Assembly: GCA_016707705.1 (NCBI GenBank)
Contig: JADJHD010000033.1
Coordinates: 1-50,814, forward strand
Reading direction: 5' to 3'
From: Bacteroidales bacterium
GTDB taxonomy: Bacteria > Bacteroidota > Bacteroidia > Bacteroidales > UBA4417
DNA: 50,814 bases
Shown in pieces: positions 29,245 through 36,686 of this stretch. The notes beneath the pieces were generated by a model. It made no database searches. It had not been told where the DNA came from and saw only the letters and a list, made by a program, of their open reading frames with translations. A program made the position numbers and the translations under genes. How positions within the stretch are numbered: position 1 is the first letter of the stretch; the number at the start of each line of letters is the position of its first letter.

Positions 29245-29685
29245 TTAATTAAGTGAAGTATTTTCCTCATCCATGAAATCAGGAACATTTAAGTCGTTCC
29301 GCATGGCTTCAATTTGGTCATCACCGGTCTGGTTTGATGAATATTGCCGGCCTCCTTCGGAACCTAAGACTATTCCCATCGCAATGGCTGCAATAACAAG
29401 CAAACTTATCACTGCAGGCTGAAGTCTTAACAGCCATATGAAAGGCATGGCTTTTTGCTGATCGAGCCTTGAGTTTATTTTTTCCATTAAACGGGTTTCG
29501 GCAAAAGGCCGGGGTTCAATGTTCCTTTCCTGCTCAATTAAAACGGCTATTTGCTTGAATTCAGAGTAGAGCAATCCGCATTCAGCGCATCCTGCTGCAT
29601 GCAGATGCATTTCAGCCATGACCGCTGAAGGAAGCTCCTTTTCAGATAAAGCCAGTATTTGATCTCGGAAATGGTGACAATCCAT
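29245..29685 (-). CDS. Zinc-finger anti-sigma factor
   Basis: A 146-residue protein with the HxxxCxxC zinc anti-sigma signature in EMHLHAAGCAECGLLYSEF, a membrane helix around LQPAVISLLVIAAIAMGIVL, and a short periplasmic tail. The start is taken at 29685 (MDCHHFRDQILALSEKELPS), which leaves 4 bases after the sigma stop. An upstream ATG at 29712 would overlap the sigma gene by 23 bases and add an unconserved MNTQIKNKA. The role is to hold the co-transcribed ECF sigma factor at the membrane until an envelope signal releases it. Confidence 0.85.
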   Translation of the reverse strand: MDCHHFRDQILALSEKELPSAVMAEMHLHAAGCAECGLLYSEFKQIAVLIEQERNIEPRPFAETRLMEKINSRLDQQKAMPFIWLLRLQPAVISLLVIAAIAMGIVLGSEGGRQYSSNQTGDDQIEAMRNDLNVPDFMDEENTSLN

Positions 29686-29689
29686 CGCT

Positions 29690-30274
29690 TTATTTTTTAT
29701 TTGAGTATTCACTGAATTGATGTATCAGACTTTTTTGCAGATTTTGTTTGGCACGTTGAAGCAGTGATTCAACTGATGCAATGCTAAGATTCATAATTTC
29801 AGCAATTTGCTTGTATGAGAGATCCTCATATTTACTCAACACAAAAGCTATTCGCTGGTTTTCAGGCAACTTGTTTACAGATTTATCCAGCAAAATTCGC
29901 CTTTCCTTATTCTCGAAGGTCCTGTCATGAACTGATGGTTCAGTTACCTGATAATCATGATTTCCGGAACTTCCCTTAAAAAAACTTTCAATATGGCCAA
30001 TAAGCTGTTTCCGCTTATTTTTCCTGATAAAGTTCAGGGATTTATTTACAGTTACCCTGTATATCCATGTAGACAGAGCGGAACTGCCCTTGAAATGCTG
30101 AATTGATTCAAGAATCTCAATGCAAACATCCTGAGATATATCTTCGGCATCATCCATGTCCCTCACAAAATGATAGGCAGTATTTATTACCTGTTTGTGG
30201 TAGTTGCTAACCAGGAACTGAATTGCATGCTTATCATGTTCGATAATACCTGCGATTAATTCCTGGTCGGTCAT
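29690..30274 (-). CDS. ECF-type RNA polymerase sigma factor
   Basis: A 194-residue sigma-70 family protein of ECF size. Region 2 shows DAEDISQDVCIEILESIQHF and STWIYRVTVNKSLNFIRKNK. Region 4 shows LPENQRIAFVLSKYEDLSYK and then SIASVESLLQRAKQNLQKSL. It leads an operon with the anti-sigma factor and the CpxP/Spy-like protein. The likely targets include the genes at 30742 and 37737, which share an ECF-like promoter. The operon itself has instead a housekeeping-type TAAATTTG box (30314-30321), so it may not be self-activated. Confidence 0.92.
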   Translation of the reverse strand: MTDQELIAGIIEHDKHAIQFLVSNYHKQVINTAYHFVRDMDDAEDISQDVCIEILESIQHFKGSSALSTWIYRVTVNKSLNFIRKNKRKQLIGHIESFFKGSSGNHDYQVTEPSVHDRTFENKERRILLDKSVNKLPENQRIAFVLSKYEDLSYKQIAEIMNLSIASVESLLQRAKQNLQKSLIHQFSEYSNKK

Positions 30275-30313
30275 CTGATAGCTGCTAATGAATGATCTGT
30301 CACTCTGTTAATT

Positions 30314-30321
30314 CAAATTTA
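30314..30321 (-). promoter_or_regulatory. Housekeeping-type -7 box for the sigma/anti-sigma operon
   Basis: TAAATTTG on the minus strand matches TAnnTTTG exactly, 40 bases before the ATG at 30274. No clear -33 box is present. Confidence 0.4.
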
Positions 30322-30376
30322 CTGTTAATTCCCCAACCCATAATCCGGGCAAGGAATTAACTCACATTTTAATCAA

Positions 30377-30742
30377 TCAATTTGAAGTATTTCTCCTGCA
30401 ATAACCATTGCCTCGACCACGATTCCCACGATTGCCGGTCCCGTATCTGCAGTTATTTCCCTGTCCCCTGCCTCTTCCTACTTTGTTTCCCTTGTTATCA
30501 CAGATACCATCTCTGTCCTTATCGGTAAAGCTTCTACCCCGGCCGGCATTGCCCCGGGACTCAAAGTTGTCGCACACTCCATTGTTGTCCTTGTCGACAA
30601 ATGTACCTGGAACAAAGCCATTGCCGGTACTGACCTTTGTTTGAGACTGACTGTTTACCGGACTTGCATTTTGAGCATTGGATTCAATTGCAAAAAGGAT
30701 TGCAATGGCAAGTATGGAAGTTACCTTAAGCATAGTTTTCAT
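30377..30742 (-). CDS. Small secreted protein with two EF-hand-like loops and a Gly/Arg-rich tail
   Basis: A 121-residue protein taken from the ATG at 30742 (MKTMLKVTSILAIAILFAIE, signal peptide ending SNAQ). An upstream ATG at 30796 lies inside the promoter and is rejected. The mature part has two calcium-binding-like loops, DKDNNGVCDN and DKDRDGICDN, each followed by a Cys, as in EF-hand or thrombospondin-3-type repeats. The tail (GRGRGQGNNCRYGTGNRG...) is rich in Gly, Arg and Asn with two more Cys. Function unknown. It lies upstream of the sigma gene in the same direction and carries the ECF-like promoter at 30780-30812, so it is probably a major product of that sigma factor. Confidence 0.75.
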   Translation of the reverse strand: MKTMLKVTSILAIAILFAIESNAQNASPVNSQSQTKVSTGNGFVPGTFVDKDNNGVCDNFESRGNAGRGRSFTDKDRDGICDNKGNKVGRGRGQGNNCRYGTGNRGNRGRGNGYCRRNTSN

Positions 30743-30779
30743 GATTTCAGTTTTTAGATAAGGGTTCGTTTTATCTATA

Positions 30780-30809
30780 GACACACTAAAAACCATAAAC
30801 CAGCGGTCA
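30780..30809 (-). promoter_or_regulatory. ECF-sigma-type promoter, copy 1
   Basis: On the minus strand TGACCGCTGGTTT is followed by 11 bases and TGTGTC, preceded by a T6 run. The gene at 37737 has the same two blocks with the same spacing. The -35 core TGACCGCTGG lies at 30800-30809 and the -10 core TGTC at 30780-30783. The implied start of transcription is about 30 bases before the ATG at 30742. Confidence 0.7.
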
Positions 30810-31016
30810 TAACTAAAAAAGTTACAATTGTATTTTAATGGTTAAATTTGGCATTATATACTGATTCTGATTATTGGAATCAGAATACTTCTAAGCAATA
30901 ATCAGCCTTACCAGCCTTGGACTAATTATTTCTCGATAAATTTCATAGAAGATAAAGGCTCAACGAAAACCCTTCAATTGTTCTGAAAATTCAATGTTTC
31001 TAATCAACGCACAATA

Positions 31017-31571
31017 ATGAACTGCACCACTTGTCAGGATAAAGTCTGCCGGAAAGAACAAGCTTCTTGTGGACAGGAAATCTTCAATAAAGATGAAGTT
31101 ATTGAAGAGTATCAGGGGAAAACTAACAGTGACATAGTGAAATCAGCGGCAGAACTGGTTGACTTTGGTCGGGCAGGAACACTATCCCGAATCGAAGAAA
31201 TTATGGAATATGCCAGGACTATGAATTTTAAGAAAATAGGTCTTGCCTATTGTTATGGCATGGAACAGCATGTTAAAGCCCTTGAGAATATGCTAACAGG
31301 TAATGGATTTCTTGTTTCAGCCATTTCTTGCAGCGTAGGAGGGTTGAAGCAAAGCGAAGTAAATGCCTCAAGCTGTATTCATAAAGTATCCTGTAATCCC
31401 CTCGGTCAGGCTGAGCAGTTAAATGCTGAGAATGTTGATCTCACGCTGATCATCGGTATCTGTGTCGGACATGATATCTTACTTAACAGAAGTTTGAAAA
31501 TGGATTTTACAACCTTGGTGGTTAAGGATCGAAAATACAATCATGCTCCCTTGTTGGGATTCTCCAAATAG
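31017..31571 (+). CDS. DUF1847 Cys-rich metal-binding protein
   Basis: A 184-residue protein that fits DUF1847. The N-terminus has MNCTTCQDKVCRKEQASCGQ with four Cys, then further conserved Cys in LAYCYGMEQH, VSAISCSVGGL, KVSCNPLGQAEQL and IIGICVGHDILL. The pattern suggests one or more metal or Fe-S sites; the family occurs mainly in anaerobes and its reaction is not known. It has no signal peptide, so it is cytoplasmic. It converges with the SQR-like gene, with 13 bases between the stops. It may share physiology with the thiol/redox cassette on the other strand. Confidence 0.8.
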   Translation: MNCTTCQDKVCRKEQASCGQEIFNKDEVIEEYQGKTNSDIVKSAAELVDFGRAGTLSRIEEIMEYARTMNFKKIGLAYCYGMEQHVKALENMLTGNGFLVSAISCSVGGLKQSEVNASSCIHKVSCNPLGQAEQLNAENVDLTLIIGICVGHDILLNRSLKMDFTTLVVKDRKYNHAPLLGFSK

Positions 31572-31584
31572 ATTTTTTGTCAGA

Positions 31585-32751
31585 TTACATTCCCGGAAGT
31601 CGTGGAAACTTCCCGATTTTAGAAAGCCTGGAATAGACTCCCCAGCCCTTTTTCATCCAATGGCCTACAATGGGCATGGGGATCATAAATGCCTTTTTCC
31701 CATCGCGAAACACAAAGGCAGCACCATCACCGGTATCCATTACACATAATATATTCAGATGTTCCTGGTAACCCTTTCGTTTTTGGCTTCCTTTTTCAGT
31801 TTCAATAATGTTATAGGCCGCATTGCGTCCCATTAATTCCGCGATATGCCCCTGTTTGGCAATCCATTCAGGCCCTTCAAGAGCAGCCACATCTCCAACC
31901 GCGTAAACATTTGGAAATCCGGGAACCTGTCCTGAATTGTCTATTTTTATAAATCCGGCTTCTGATAATGGCAGGTCTGAATCGCGAAGTATACTTGGAC
32001 CTGTTCCGGCTGAAATAAACATTGTAAAATCCGAATCCAGTTTAGAATCATCCTCGAACACAACACCATCACTCATGAATTCCTTTATTTTCTTCCCGAA
32101 TCTTTTATGAATACCATATTTGGCAAACATTTTATCGAGCATCTGTAATGAACCGGCACCCATTCTTGCTCCGGGCTGCTCCATAGGTGCAAAAAAGGTG
32201 AGTTCGAAATTATCCCGCAGATTCTTTTTCCTGAGGTAATTATGAATATTGAACATCAGTTCGAATGCTGGTCCGCCACGAACAGCCGACTTATCCTTTG
32301 GATTGCCGCCAAAACCTATTGCAATTTTACCTTTACCCTTCGATACCAGTTCATCCAGTCTGTTCCGTATGTCCAGCGCCATTTCCGGCTTTCCGCATAT
32401 TGACAGAGTGTGCTCCATGCCTTTATGCTGAAGCTTTTCTGCTCCGAAAGCTACAATCAGATAATCATAGATTAGAGATGACTTCTCACAGAGGACTGTA
32501 TTCTCAGCTGCATTAATCTTAACTACCTTTTCAACAATGAGCTTAAAGGGATATTTTTTCTGAATATCGGAAACTGGGACCTTTACATCTTCAAACCCCT
32601 TGATATGGACAGGAATCCAGATAGATACAGGATAGAGATACAGGTAGCTCCTGTCAGAGACCAGAGTAACCTCAAAGCCTCCGTTTTTTTGCAATTCAAT
32701 GGCTGTTTGCACACCGGCAAATCCACTCCCGAGAACCAGAACCTTCTTCAT
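31585..32751 (-). CDS. SQR-like FAD-dependent pyridine nucleotide-disulfide oxidoreductase
   Basis: A 388-residue flavoprotein. The FAD fold begins KKVLVLGSGFAGVQTAIELQ, and the second FAD motif is VPGFPNVYAVGDVAALEGPEW. The overall layout resembles sulfide:quinone oxidoreductase, with Cys119 and Cys336 (HLNILCVMDTGDGAAFVF) near the positions of two SQR cysteines. The central cysteine usually found in a C-x-G-P-x-Y-E stretch is absent; this protein has AVRGGPAFELMF instead. It may therefore use another substrate or be a quinone/NADH-type oxidoreductase. A C-terminal amphipathic stretch (GHWMKKGWGVYSRLSKIGKF) could attach it to the membrane. It is the last gene of the methyltransferase/peptide/radical SAM cassette, 6 bases after the DUF302 gene. 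Confidence 0.8.
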   Translation of the reverse strand: MKKVLVLGSGFAGVQTAIELQKNGGFEVTLVSDRSYLYLYPVSIWIPVHIKGFEDVKVPVSDIQKKYPFKLIVEKVVKINAAENTVLCEKSSLIYDYLIVAFGAEKLQHKGMEHTLSICGKPEMALDIRNRLDELVSKGKGKIAIGFGGNPKDKSAVRGGPAFELMFNIHNYLRKKNLRDNFELTFFAPMEQPGARMGAGSLQMLDKMFAKYGIHKRFGKKIKEFMSDGVVFEDDSKLDSDFTMFISAGTGPSILRDSDLPLSEAGFIKIDNSGQVPGFPNVYAVGDVAALEGPEWIAKQGHIAELMGRNAAYNIIETEKGSQKRKGYQEHLNILCVMDTGDGAAFVFRDGKKAFMIPMPIVGHWMKKGWGVYSRLSKIGKFPRLPGM

Positions 32752-32757
32752 CCTGAA

Positions 32758-33165
32758 TCAGAACTGCCCTATAACTGTTCTTACAATCTCAAAGGATTCG
32801 TCGGAGGCTTCCTTGATGGCAGCTGCTGCAACTTCCGGCAGTCCACTAGTCATAGCACTCATGTCGAGCAGTGCAATATAGGTTTTGCCGTCTTCCTTCT
32901 GGTAAACTGAAATTCTGCAAGGCATCATGATTGAGACAATTCTCTCATCGCTCTTTTCAAGCATTTTTCCAGAATAGTCTGATTTGCATATTTCAACTAC
33001 CTGCACCGGTTCAACATTTTTACCCGATTTTTCGAGTGACTTCTGCAGATTATGGGTTGCAGGATTTTGCCATTCTTTCTGACCGGCAACTTCAATCAGT
33101 TTCTCAACTGTGGTTGCTACATCATACGGACTCAACTGCTCAATGATAAATCTGTTTGAGATCAT
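32758..33165 (-). CDS. DUF302 domain protein
   Basis: A 135-residue cytoplasmic protein that fits DUF302, an alpha/beta fold often found near redox and sulfur genes: ISNRFIIEQLSPYDVATTVE, VVEICKSDYSGKMLEKSDER, then VSIMMPCRISVYQKEDGKTY and ALLDMSAMTSGLPEVAAAAI. The two Cys (in VEICKSD and MMPCRIS) sit at places where the family often has them. Function is unknown; DUF302 proteins have been linked to lipid or sulfur-compound binding. It sits 18 bases after the Trx/TrxR fusion and 6 bases before the SQR-like gene, all in one direction. Confidence 0.85.
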   Translation of the reverse strand: MISNRFIIEQLSPYDVATTVEKLIEVAGQKEWQNPATHNLQKSLEKSGKNVEPVQVVEICKSDYSGKMLEKSDERIVSIMMPCRISVYQKEDGKTYIALLDMSAMTSGLPEVAAAAIKEASDESFEIVRTVIGQF

Positions 33166-33183
33166 GGTTTTAATTATTTCAGG

Positions 33184-34452
33184 TTAATTTAATTCTTTTG
33201 CTATTGCAATCGCGGCAATGGTTCCATCAGCCACGGCTGTAGTAATCTGTCTGTATTTCTTGCTGATTACATCACCAACGGCATAAATCCCAGGAAGGCT
33301 GGTCTGCATATCCTCATTGGTCTTGATATAACCCCATTTATCAAGTTCGAGCTTATTCCTGAAGAGATCGATATTGGGTTTCATTCCAATGAAAATAAAA
33401 ATACCGTCACTCACCAAAGTGCTTCTTTCCTTTGTTTGCAGGTTCTCCACCTCTACATGCATTTTGCCATCAGCTTTCATGATGGAACGCGGTTCATGCA
33501 TAAACATGGGTGTGATTTTCGGGTTAGCCAGCAGTTTTTCTACAGCCTGTTTATTGGCTGTGAATTCAGCAAACTGATGTACCATGGTAATCTTGCTGGC
33601 GAACTTGCTGATGAAATCAGCCTCTTCAACTGCAGAGTTTCCACCTCCAATCACTATCACTTCCTTGTTTTCGTAATATTTTGCATCACAGGTGGCACAA
33701 TAGGAAATTCCTTTTCCCTTGTATTCTTTTTCGCCTGGTATTCCGCATAGGTTCGGGGAAGTGCCGGTAGCAACAATTATCCTTTTTGCGCGGACAGTCT
33801 CGAATTCATCCAGTACTATTTCCTTTTTCTCCAGATCAACACTTGATACATCAACGGCTACCTTATAGGAGGTTCCGCAAAGCTTGGTTTGTTCCGACAT
33901 ATTGTGCGACAACATAAATCCACGCTGCGGCTCAATGAATCCGGGGTAGTTTGACACTTCATGTGTGGTTGATACCTGTCCGCCGGGAAGCGCAATGTCG
34001 ATAAGTACAGTATTGATTTTCGACTGGCAGAGATATAGCCCTGCAGTTAGACCTCCGGGACCGGCTCCAAGAATCAGCACATCAAAATCTGAGATTTCCG
34101 GTTTGATTTTTTCCTTGATTGCCTTTACTTTAGACTCGGGCAGCATGGCATCAAGCTTCTCTATAATATCGCGACGCTTGATTCCACCGCTAAGAGATTC
34201 AGAGAGTTGTTTTCCCTGATCAAAAAATAGTAAGGTAGGGGATGAGCTAACTCCCAGTTTTTCTGCCAATTCCCTGTTCTGCTGGCGAAATATTTTCAGG
34301 AATTTGACATCATTGCCATATAATCCTGCAAGCCCTTCAAATTTTGGCGCCAATGCTTCGCATGGTGGACATTCGGTGGAATAAAAATCAAGAACTACTT
34401 TTCCTCCCTCGAGGACTTCCATTTCAAATTCGGATGATGTTATCTCTCTCAT
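33184..34452 (-). CDS. Thioredoxin-thioredoxin reductase fusion
   Basis: A 422-residue fusion from ATG 34452 (MREITSSEFEMEVLEGGKVV). This leaves 10 bases after the radical SAM stop; a start at 34497 would overlap that gene and add unrelated residues. Residues 1-110 are a thioredoxin domain with Cys28-Pro-Pro-Cys31 instead of the usual CGPC. Residues 120-422 are a low-molecular-weight thioredoxin reductase with FAD motif DVLILGAGPGGLTAGLYLCQ, redox pair Cys252-Ala-Thr-Cys255 and NAD(P) motif VIVIGGGNSAVEEADFI. The HRRxxxR pattern for NADPH is replaced by VHQFAEFTANK, closer to AhpF-type reductases that use NADH. The domain order (Trx first) is the reverse of the better-known TrxR-Trx fusion. 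It probably supplies electrons to a cassette-specific thiol target. Confidence 0.88.
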   Translation of the reverse strand: MREITSSEFEMEVLEGGKVVLDFYSTECPPCEALAPKFEGLAGLYGNDVKFLKIFRQQNRELAEKLGVSSSPTLLFFDQGKQLSESLSGGIKRRDIIEKLDAMLPESKVKAIKEKIKPEISDFDVLILGAGPGGLTAGLYLCQSKINTVLIDIALPGGQVSTTHEVSNYPGFIEPQRGFMLSHNMSEQTKLCGTSYKVAVDVSSVDLEKKEIVLDEFETVRAKRIIVATGTSPNLCGIPGEKEYKGKGISYCATCDAKYYENKEVIVIGGGNSAVEEADFISKFASKITMVHQFAEFTANKQAVEKLLANPKITPMFMHEPRSIMKADGKMHVEVENLQTKERSTLVSDGIFIFIGMKPNIDLFRNKLELDKWGYIKTNEDMQTSLPGIYAVGDVISKKYRQITTAVADGTIAAIAIAKELN

Positions 34453-34462
34453 TTCAGATAAA

Positions 34463-35797
34463 TTATTGCTGTTGAAATTCTTTTGAGTAGGCTGCAAAAC
34501 CTAACTCAAGCAATTCTTTTACAGGCCGGCAGTCAATTGAGCAAACCTTCCCGTTATTGTTTTTTGCAACAGAACCGCATCCCCCTCCACAGGCGAGTTG
34601 AACGCTGCAGTTTTTGCAATTGTCAATCATTGTAATATCCCTGGAATCCCATTCTCTTATCCGCTCAAGATCCTTCTTGATTTCAGGGTAAAATGTTCCG
34701 AGTTCTTCACCGGCCTTTCCAACGGTTGCCGTGCAGGAGTAGATTTTACCGGTATAATCGAAAGCCCATTCTGATTTGCATGCCGGACAATCATCGAAAA
34801 GTGGATCAGGCATGCTGCCATTTTCTGACAGAAATTTTGAAATAGAGTAGGCTGGTTTATAGAATTCAGAAATATGAGGATGTTGCTGTATTAGCGAATA
34901 GAGGTTTTCATACAGCGATAATCTGGAGAAAAGCTTATCAGGTGCTGACTGGCAGTGATGCAATTCATAATTCCTGCCCAGCTGAGTCTTGAAAAAGGGA
35001 CTTTTTGTCCATCCTCTTTCAATAGCGAATCCGGCTAGTTCCGGAAGATTTACCAGGTTCTCCTTGTCGGCAACCATCCTGAGATTCACGGGTAATTGAT
35101 TGCTGATACAGGCATCGATTCCTTCAACAATCTGACTAAAGGTTGTTCCTCCGCCTTTCAGGTGTCGTCTTGCATCATGCACTTCAGCTGTGCCGTCGAG
35201 AGTAACCTGAACTTCACGAATTCTGGCAGTTTTGAGGATTTCAATGTACTTTTTGAGTGTGAACCCATTGGTGACAAAACAAACCTCAAGATTAGCCTCG
35301 CTGGCTTTTTGAAGTAAATAAGTGATCAACTCCTTTTGTTTGGGTGAATCCAGCAAAGGCTCCCCTCCAAATACAGTAATATACTTGTCCCGTAATGCAA
35401 AATCAATCCGGATATACTCGAAAAAGGCATCAATAATGGGTTTTGAAAGATCGCTTATTGATGCAGTATATTGATCCTGATAACAATAGGTACAGGAAAA
35501 ATTGCATGAATAATTGGGGACAAAAAAGAGCTGGACTTCCTCCTTTTCACGGTTGTCGAGAAAATCGAGGTATTTACTGTTAAAAAGTTTTCTTTCTGCA
35601 ACTTCATCAACCCAGTATCCATTTTCCGTCAGCATTTCAATGAACTCAGGGGTTGCATTTCCTCCGGAACGCAAATCTTCATACAAGGCGCCCTCACTGG
35701 CATCAAGTATATCTGCAGATCCAAACAAGGGATTCACAATAAAATAATTGTCTGAATCCTTTATTCTGGAGAAAATATTATGCTTCGAAAGAATCAT
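34463..35797 (-). CDS. Radical SAM/SPASM peptide-maturase-type enzyme
   Basis: A 444-residue enzyme. Residues 1-90 form an N-terminal domain (YFIVNPLFGSADILDASEGA) of the kind seen in radical SAM peptide maturases. The SAM [4Fe-4S] site is Cys98, Cys102 and Cys105 in NYSCNFSCTYCYQDQY, with the SAM-binding GGEP at 144-147. The C-terminal SPASM domain has Cys337, 340, 355, 394, 397, 403, 407, 419 and 423, enough for two auxiliary clusters (NCKNCSVQLACGGGC). It starts 12 bases after a 35-residue Cys peptide, the natural candidate substrate. The family makes thioether, C-C or epimerised linkages; which one applies cannot be read from sequence. Confidence 0.9.
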   Translation of the reverse strand: MILSKHNIFSRIKDSDNYFIVNPLFGSADILDASEGALYEDLRSGGNATPEFIEMLTENGYWVDEVAERKLFNSKYLDFLDNREKEEVQLFFVPNYSCNFSCTYCYQDQYTASISDLSKPIIDAFFEYIRIDFALRDKYITVFGGEPLLDSPKQKELITYLLQKASEANLEVCFVTNGFTLKKYIEILKTARIREVQVTLDGTAEVHDARRHLKGGGTTFSQIVEGIDACISNQLPVNLRMVADKENLVNLPELAGFAIERGWTKSPFFKTQLGRNYELHHCQSAPDKLFSRLSLYENLYSLIQQHPHISEFYKPAYSISKFLSENGSMPDPLFDDCPACKSEWAFDYTGKIYSCTATVGKAGEELGTFYPEIKKDLERIREWDSRDITMIDNCKNCSVQLACGGGCGSVAKNNNGKVCSIDCRPVKELLELGFAAYSKEFQQQ

Positions 35798-35809
35798 GAA
35801 TAGCTGGGG

Positions 35810-35917
35810 TTAGTCGTGGCAACCAACAACGGTTTTTGATGTTTTGGCGCAACATTGTGCGACTTTTTCCTCTTTAGCTTCCTTGTTTTTTTTCTTTTTA
35901 CTTATCAGACTTTTCAT
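35810..35917 (-). CDS. 35-residue Lys-rich, Cys-containing peptide, candidate radical SAM substrate
   Basis: A complete short frame, ATG at 35917 and TAA at 35810-35812. Residues 1-18 are a highly charged leader (MKSLISKKKKNKEAKEEK). Residues 19-35 are a core-like segment, VAQCCAKTSKTVVGCHD, with Cys22, Cys23 and Cys33 plus Ser/Thr that could take part in cross-links. It sits 44 bases after the ArsM-like methyltransferase and 12 bases before the radical SAM/SPASM gene, on the same strand. That leader/core shape and position are typical of RiPP precursors. The alternative is a small thiol metal carrier for the methyltransferase. Both Cys codons are TGT/TGC and the stop is TAA, so no selenocysteine is involved. 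I do not recognise a named family. Confidence 0.75.
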   Translation of the reverse strand: MKSLISKKKKNKEAKEEKVAQCCAKTSKTVVGCHD

Positions 35918-35961
35918 TGGATTGAGTTAAGAATGAATAATGTATGATTATTTAGAGTTTC

Positions 35962-36609
35962 TTATTTACAGCATCCGCAACTGCCAGGTTTTTTACCTGC
36001 AATTGTAAAACTGGCAACCATAGCTTTGCCCTTCTCATAGGGTTTGGATTCTTCCAGAACATCAACAGAAGTGAAACCGGCTTTTTCAAGTTGGGCAAAG
36101 TATTCCGATCGGGTAGTTGCTCCAGCCCAGCATTCGGCCACGGCAACGGGGTCATTGCGGAATTCTTCAGGAATGGCTTCAACAGCATAAATATCGCTTA
36201 CAACGAACCTTCCTCCCTTTTTGAGAATGCGGAATATCTCATTCCACACAGCCTGCTTGTCGGTTGCATGATTCAAGGTGCAATTCGAAATCAGCAAATC
36301 GATGGTTTCATCAAAAATCAGGATGTTCTCCAGGTCAGAACGCAGGAAGCTAACATTGCTCACACCGAGCCTTGAAGCAGTATCCTTTGCTTTGGCTATC
36401 ATTCCATCTGATATGTCCACTCCATACACATAGCCATTCTCTCCTACCTGTTCAGCCATTCTGATAACATCTGTTCCCCTTCCGCTGCCCAGATCAACAC
36501 ACATTTCTCCCGGCATGGGTTTAGCATAGTCAATAGCTCCACCACAGGAAAGACAGCAATCGGATGCTGCAAGCTCTGTATATCTTTCGTTTATTTCCTT
36601 GATTTGCAT
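35962..36609 (-). CDS. ArsM-like SAM-dependent methyltransferase with Cys-rich tail
   Basis: A 215-residue class I methyltransferase, SAM motif CVDLGSGRGTDVIRMAEQVG. It keeps the three cysteine positions that bind As(III) in ArsM enzymes: Cys18/19/22 (DCCLSCGG), Cys110 (ISNCTLNHATDK) and Cys160 (VAECWAGA). It is shorter than typical ArsM (270 or more residues) and ends GKKPGSCGCCK, giving three more Cys at 211, 213 and 214. It is the first gene of the cassette with the Cys peptide, radical SAM enzyme, Trx/TrxR, DUF302 and SQR-like genes. The substrate may be arsenite, another thiophilic element, or the peptide's own thiols; no ars regulator or pump is nearby. Confidence 0.82.
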   Translation of the reverse strand: MQIKEINERYTELAASDCCLSCGGAIDYAKPMPGEMCVDLGSGRGTDVIRMAEQVGENGYVYGVDISDGMIAKAKDTASRLGVSNVSFLRSDLENILIFDETIDLLISNCTLNHATDKQAVWNEIFRILKKGGRFVVSDIYAVEAIPEEFRNDPVAVAECWAGATTRSEYFAQLEKAGFTSVDVLEESKPYEKGKAMVASFTIAGKKPGSCGCCK

Positions 36610-36678
36610 TATGATGAATTAATTTGCCTGATTACAGGATGTTTTTCAAGTCCTTTTCAATAGCTTCATTTGAGGCTG

Positions 36679-36686
36679 CAAATATA
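36679..36686 (-). promoter_or_regulatory. Housekeeping-type -7 box for the methyltransferase/radical SAM cassette
   Basis: TATATTTG on the minus strand matches TAnnTTTG exactly, about 70 bases before the ATG at 36609. No clear -33 box is visible. The rest of the 36610-36972 gap holds only the terminator at 36876 and AT-rich DNA. Confidence 0.4.

Noticed and set aside
35810..35917. Selenocysteine peptide like known radical SAM selenopeptide systems
   Set aside because: All three Cys codons are TGT or TGC, the stop is TAA, and the downstream DNA encodes the radical SAM enzyme without a visible SECIS.
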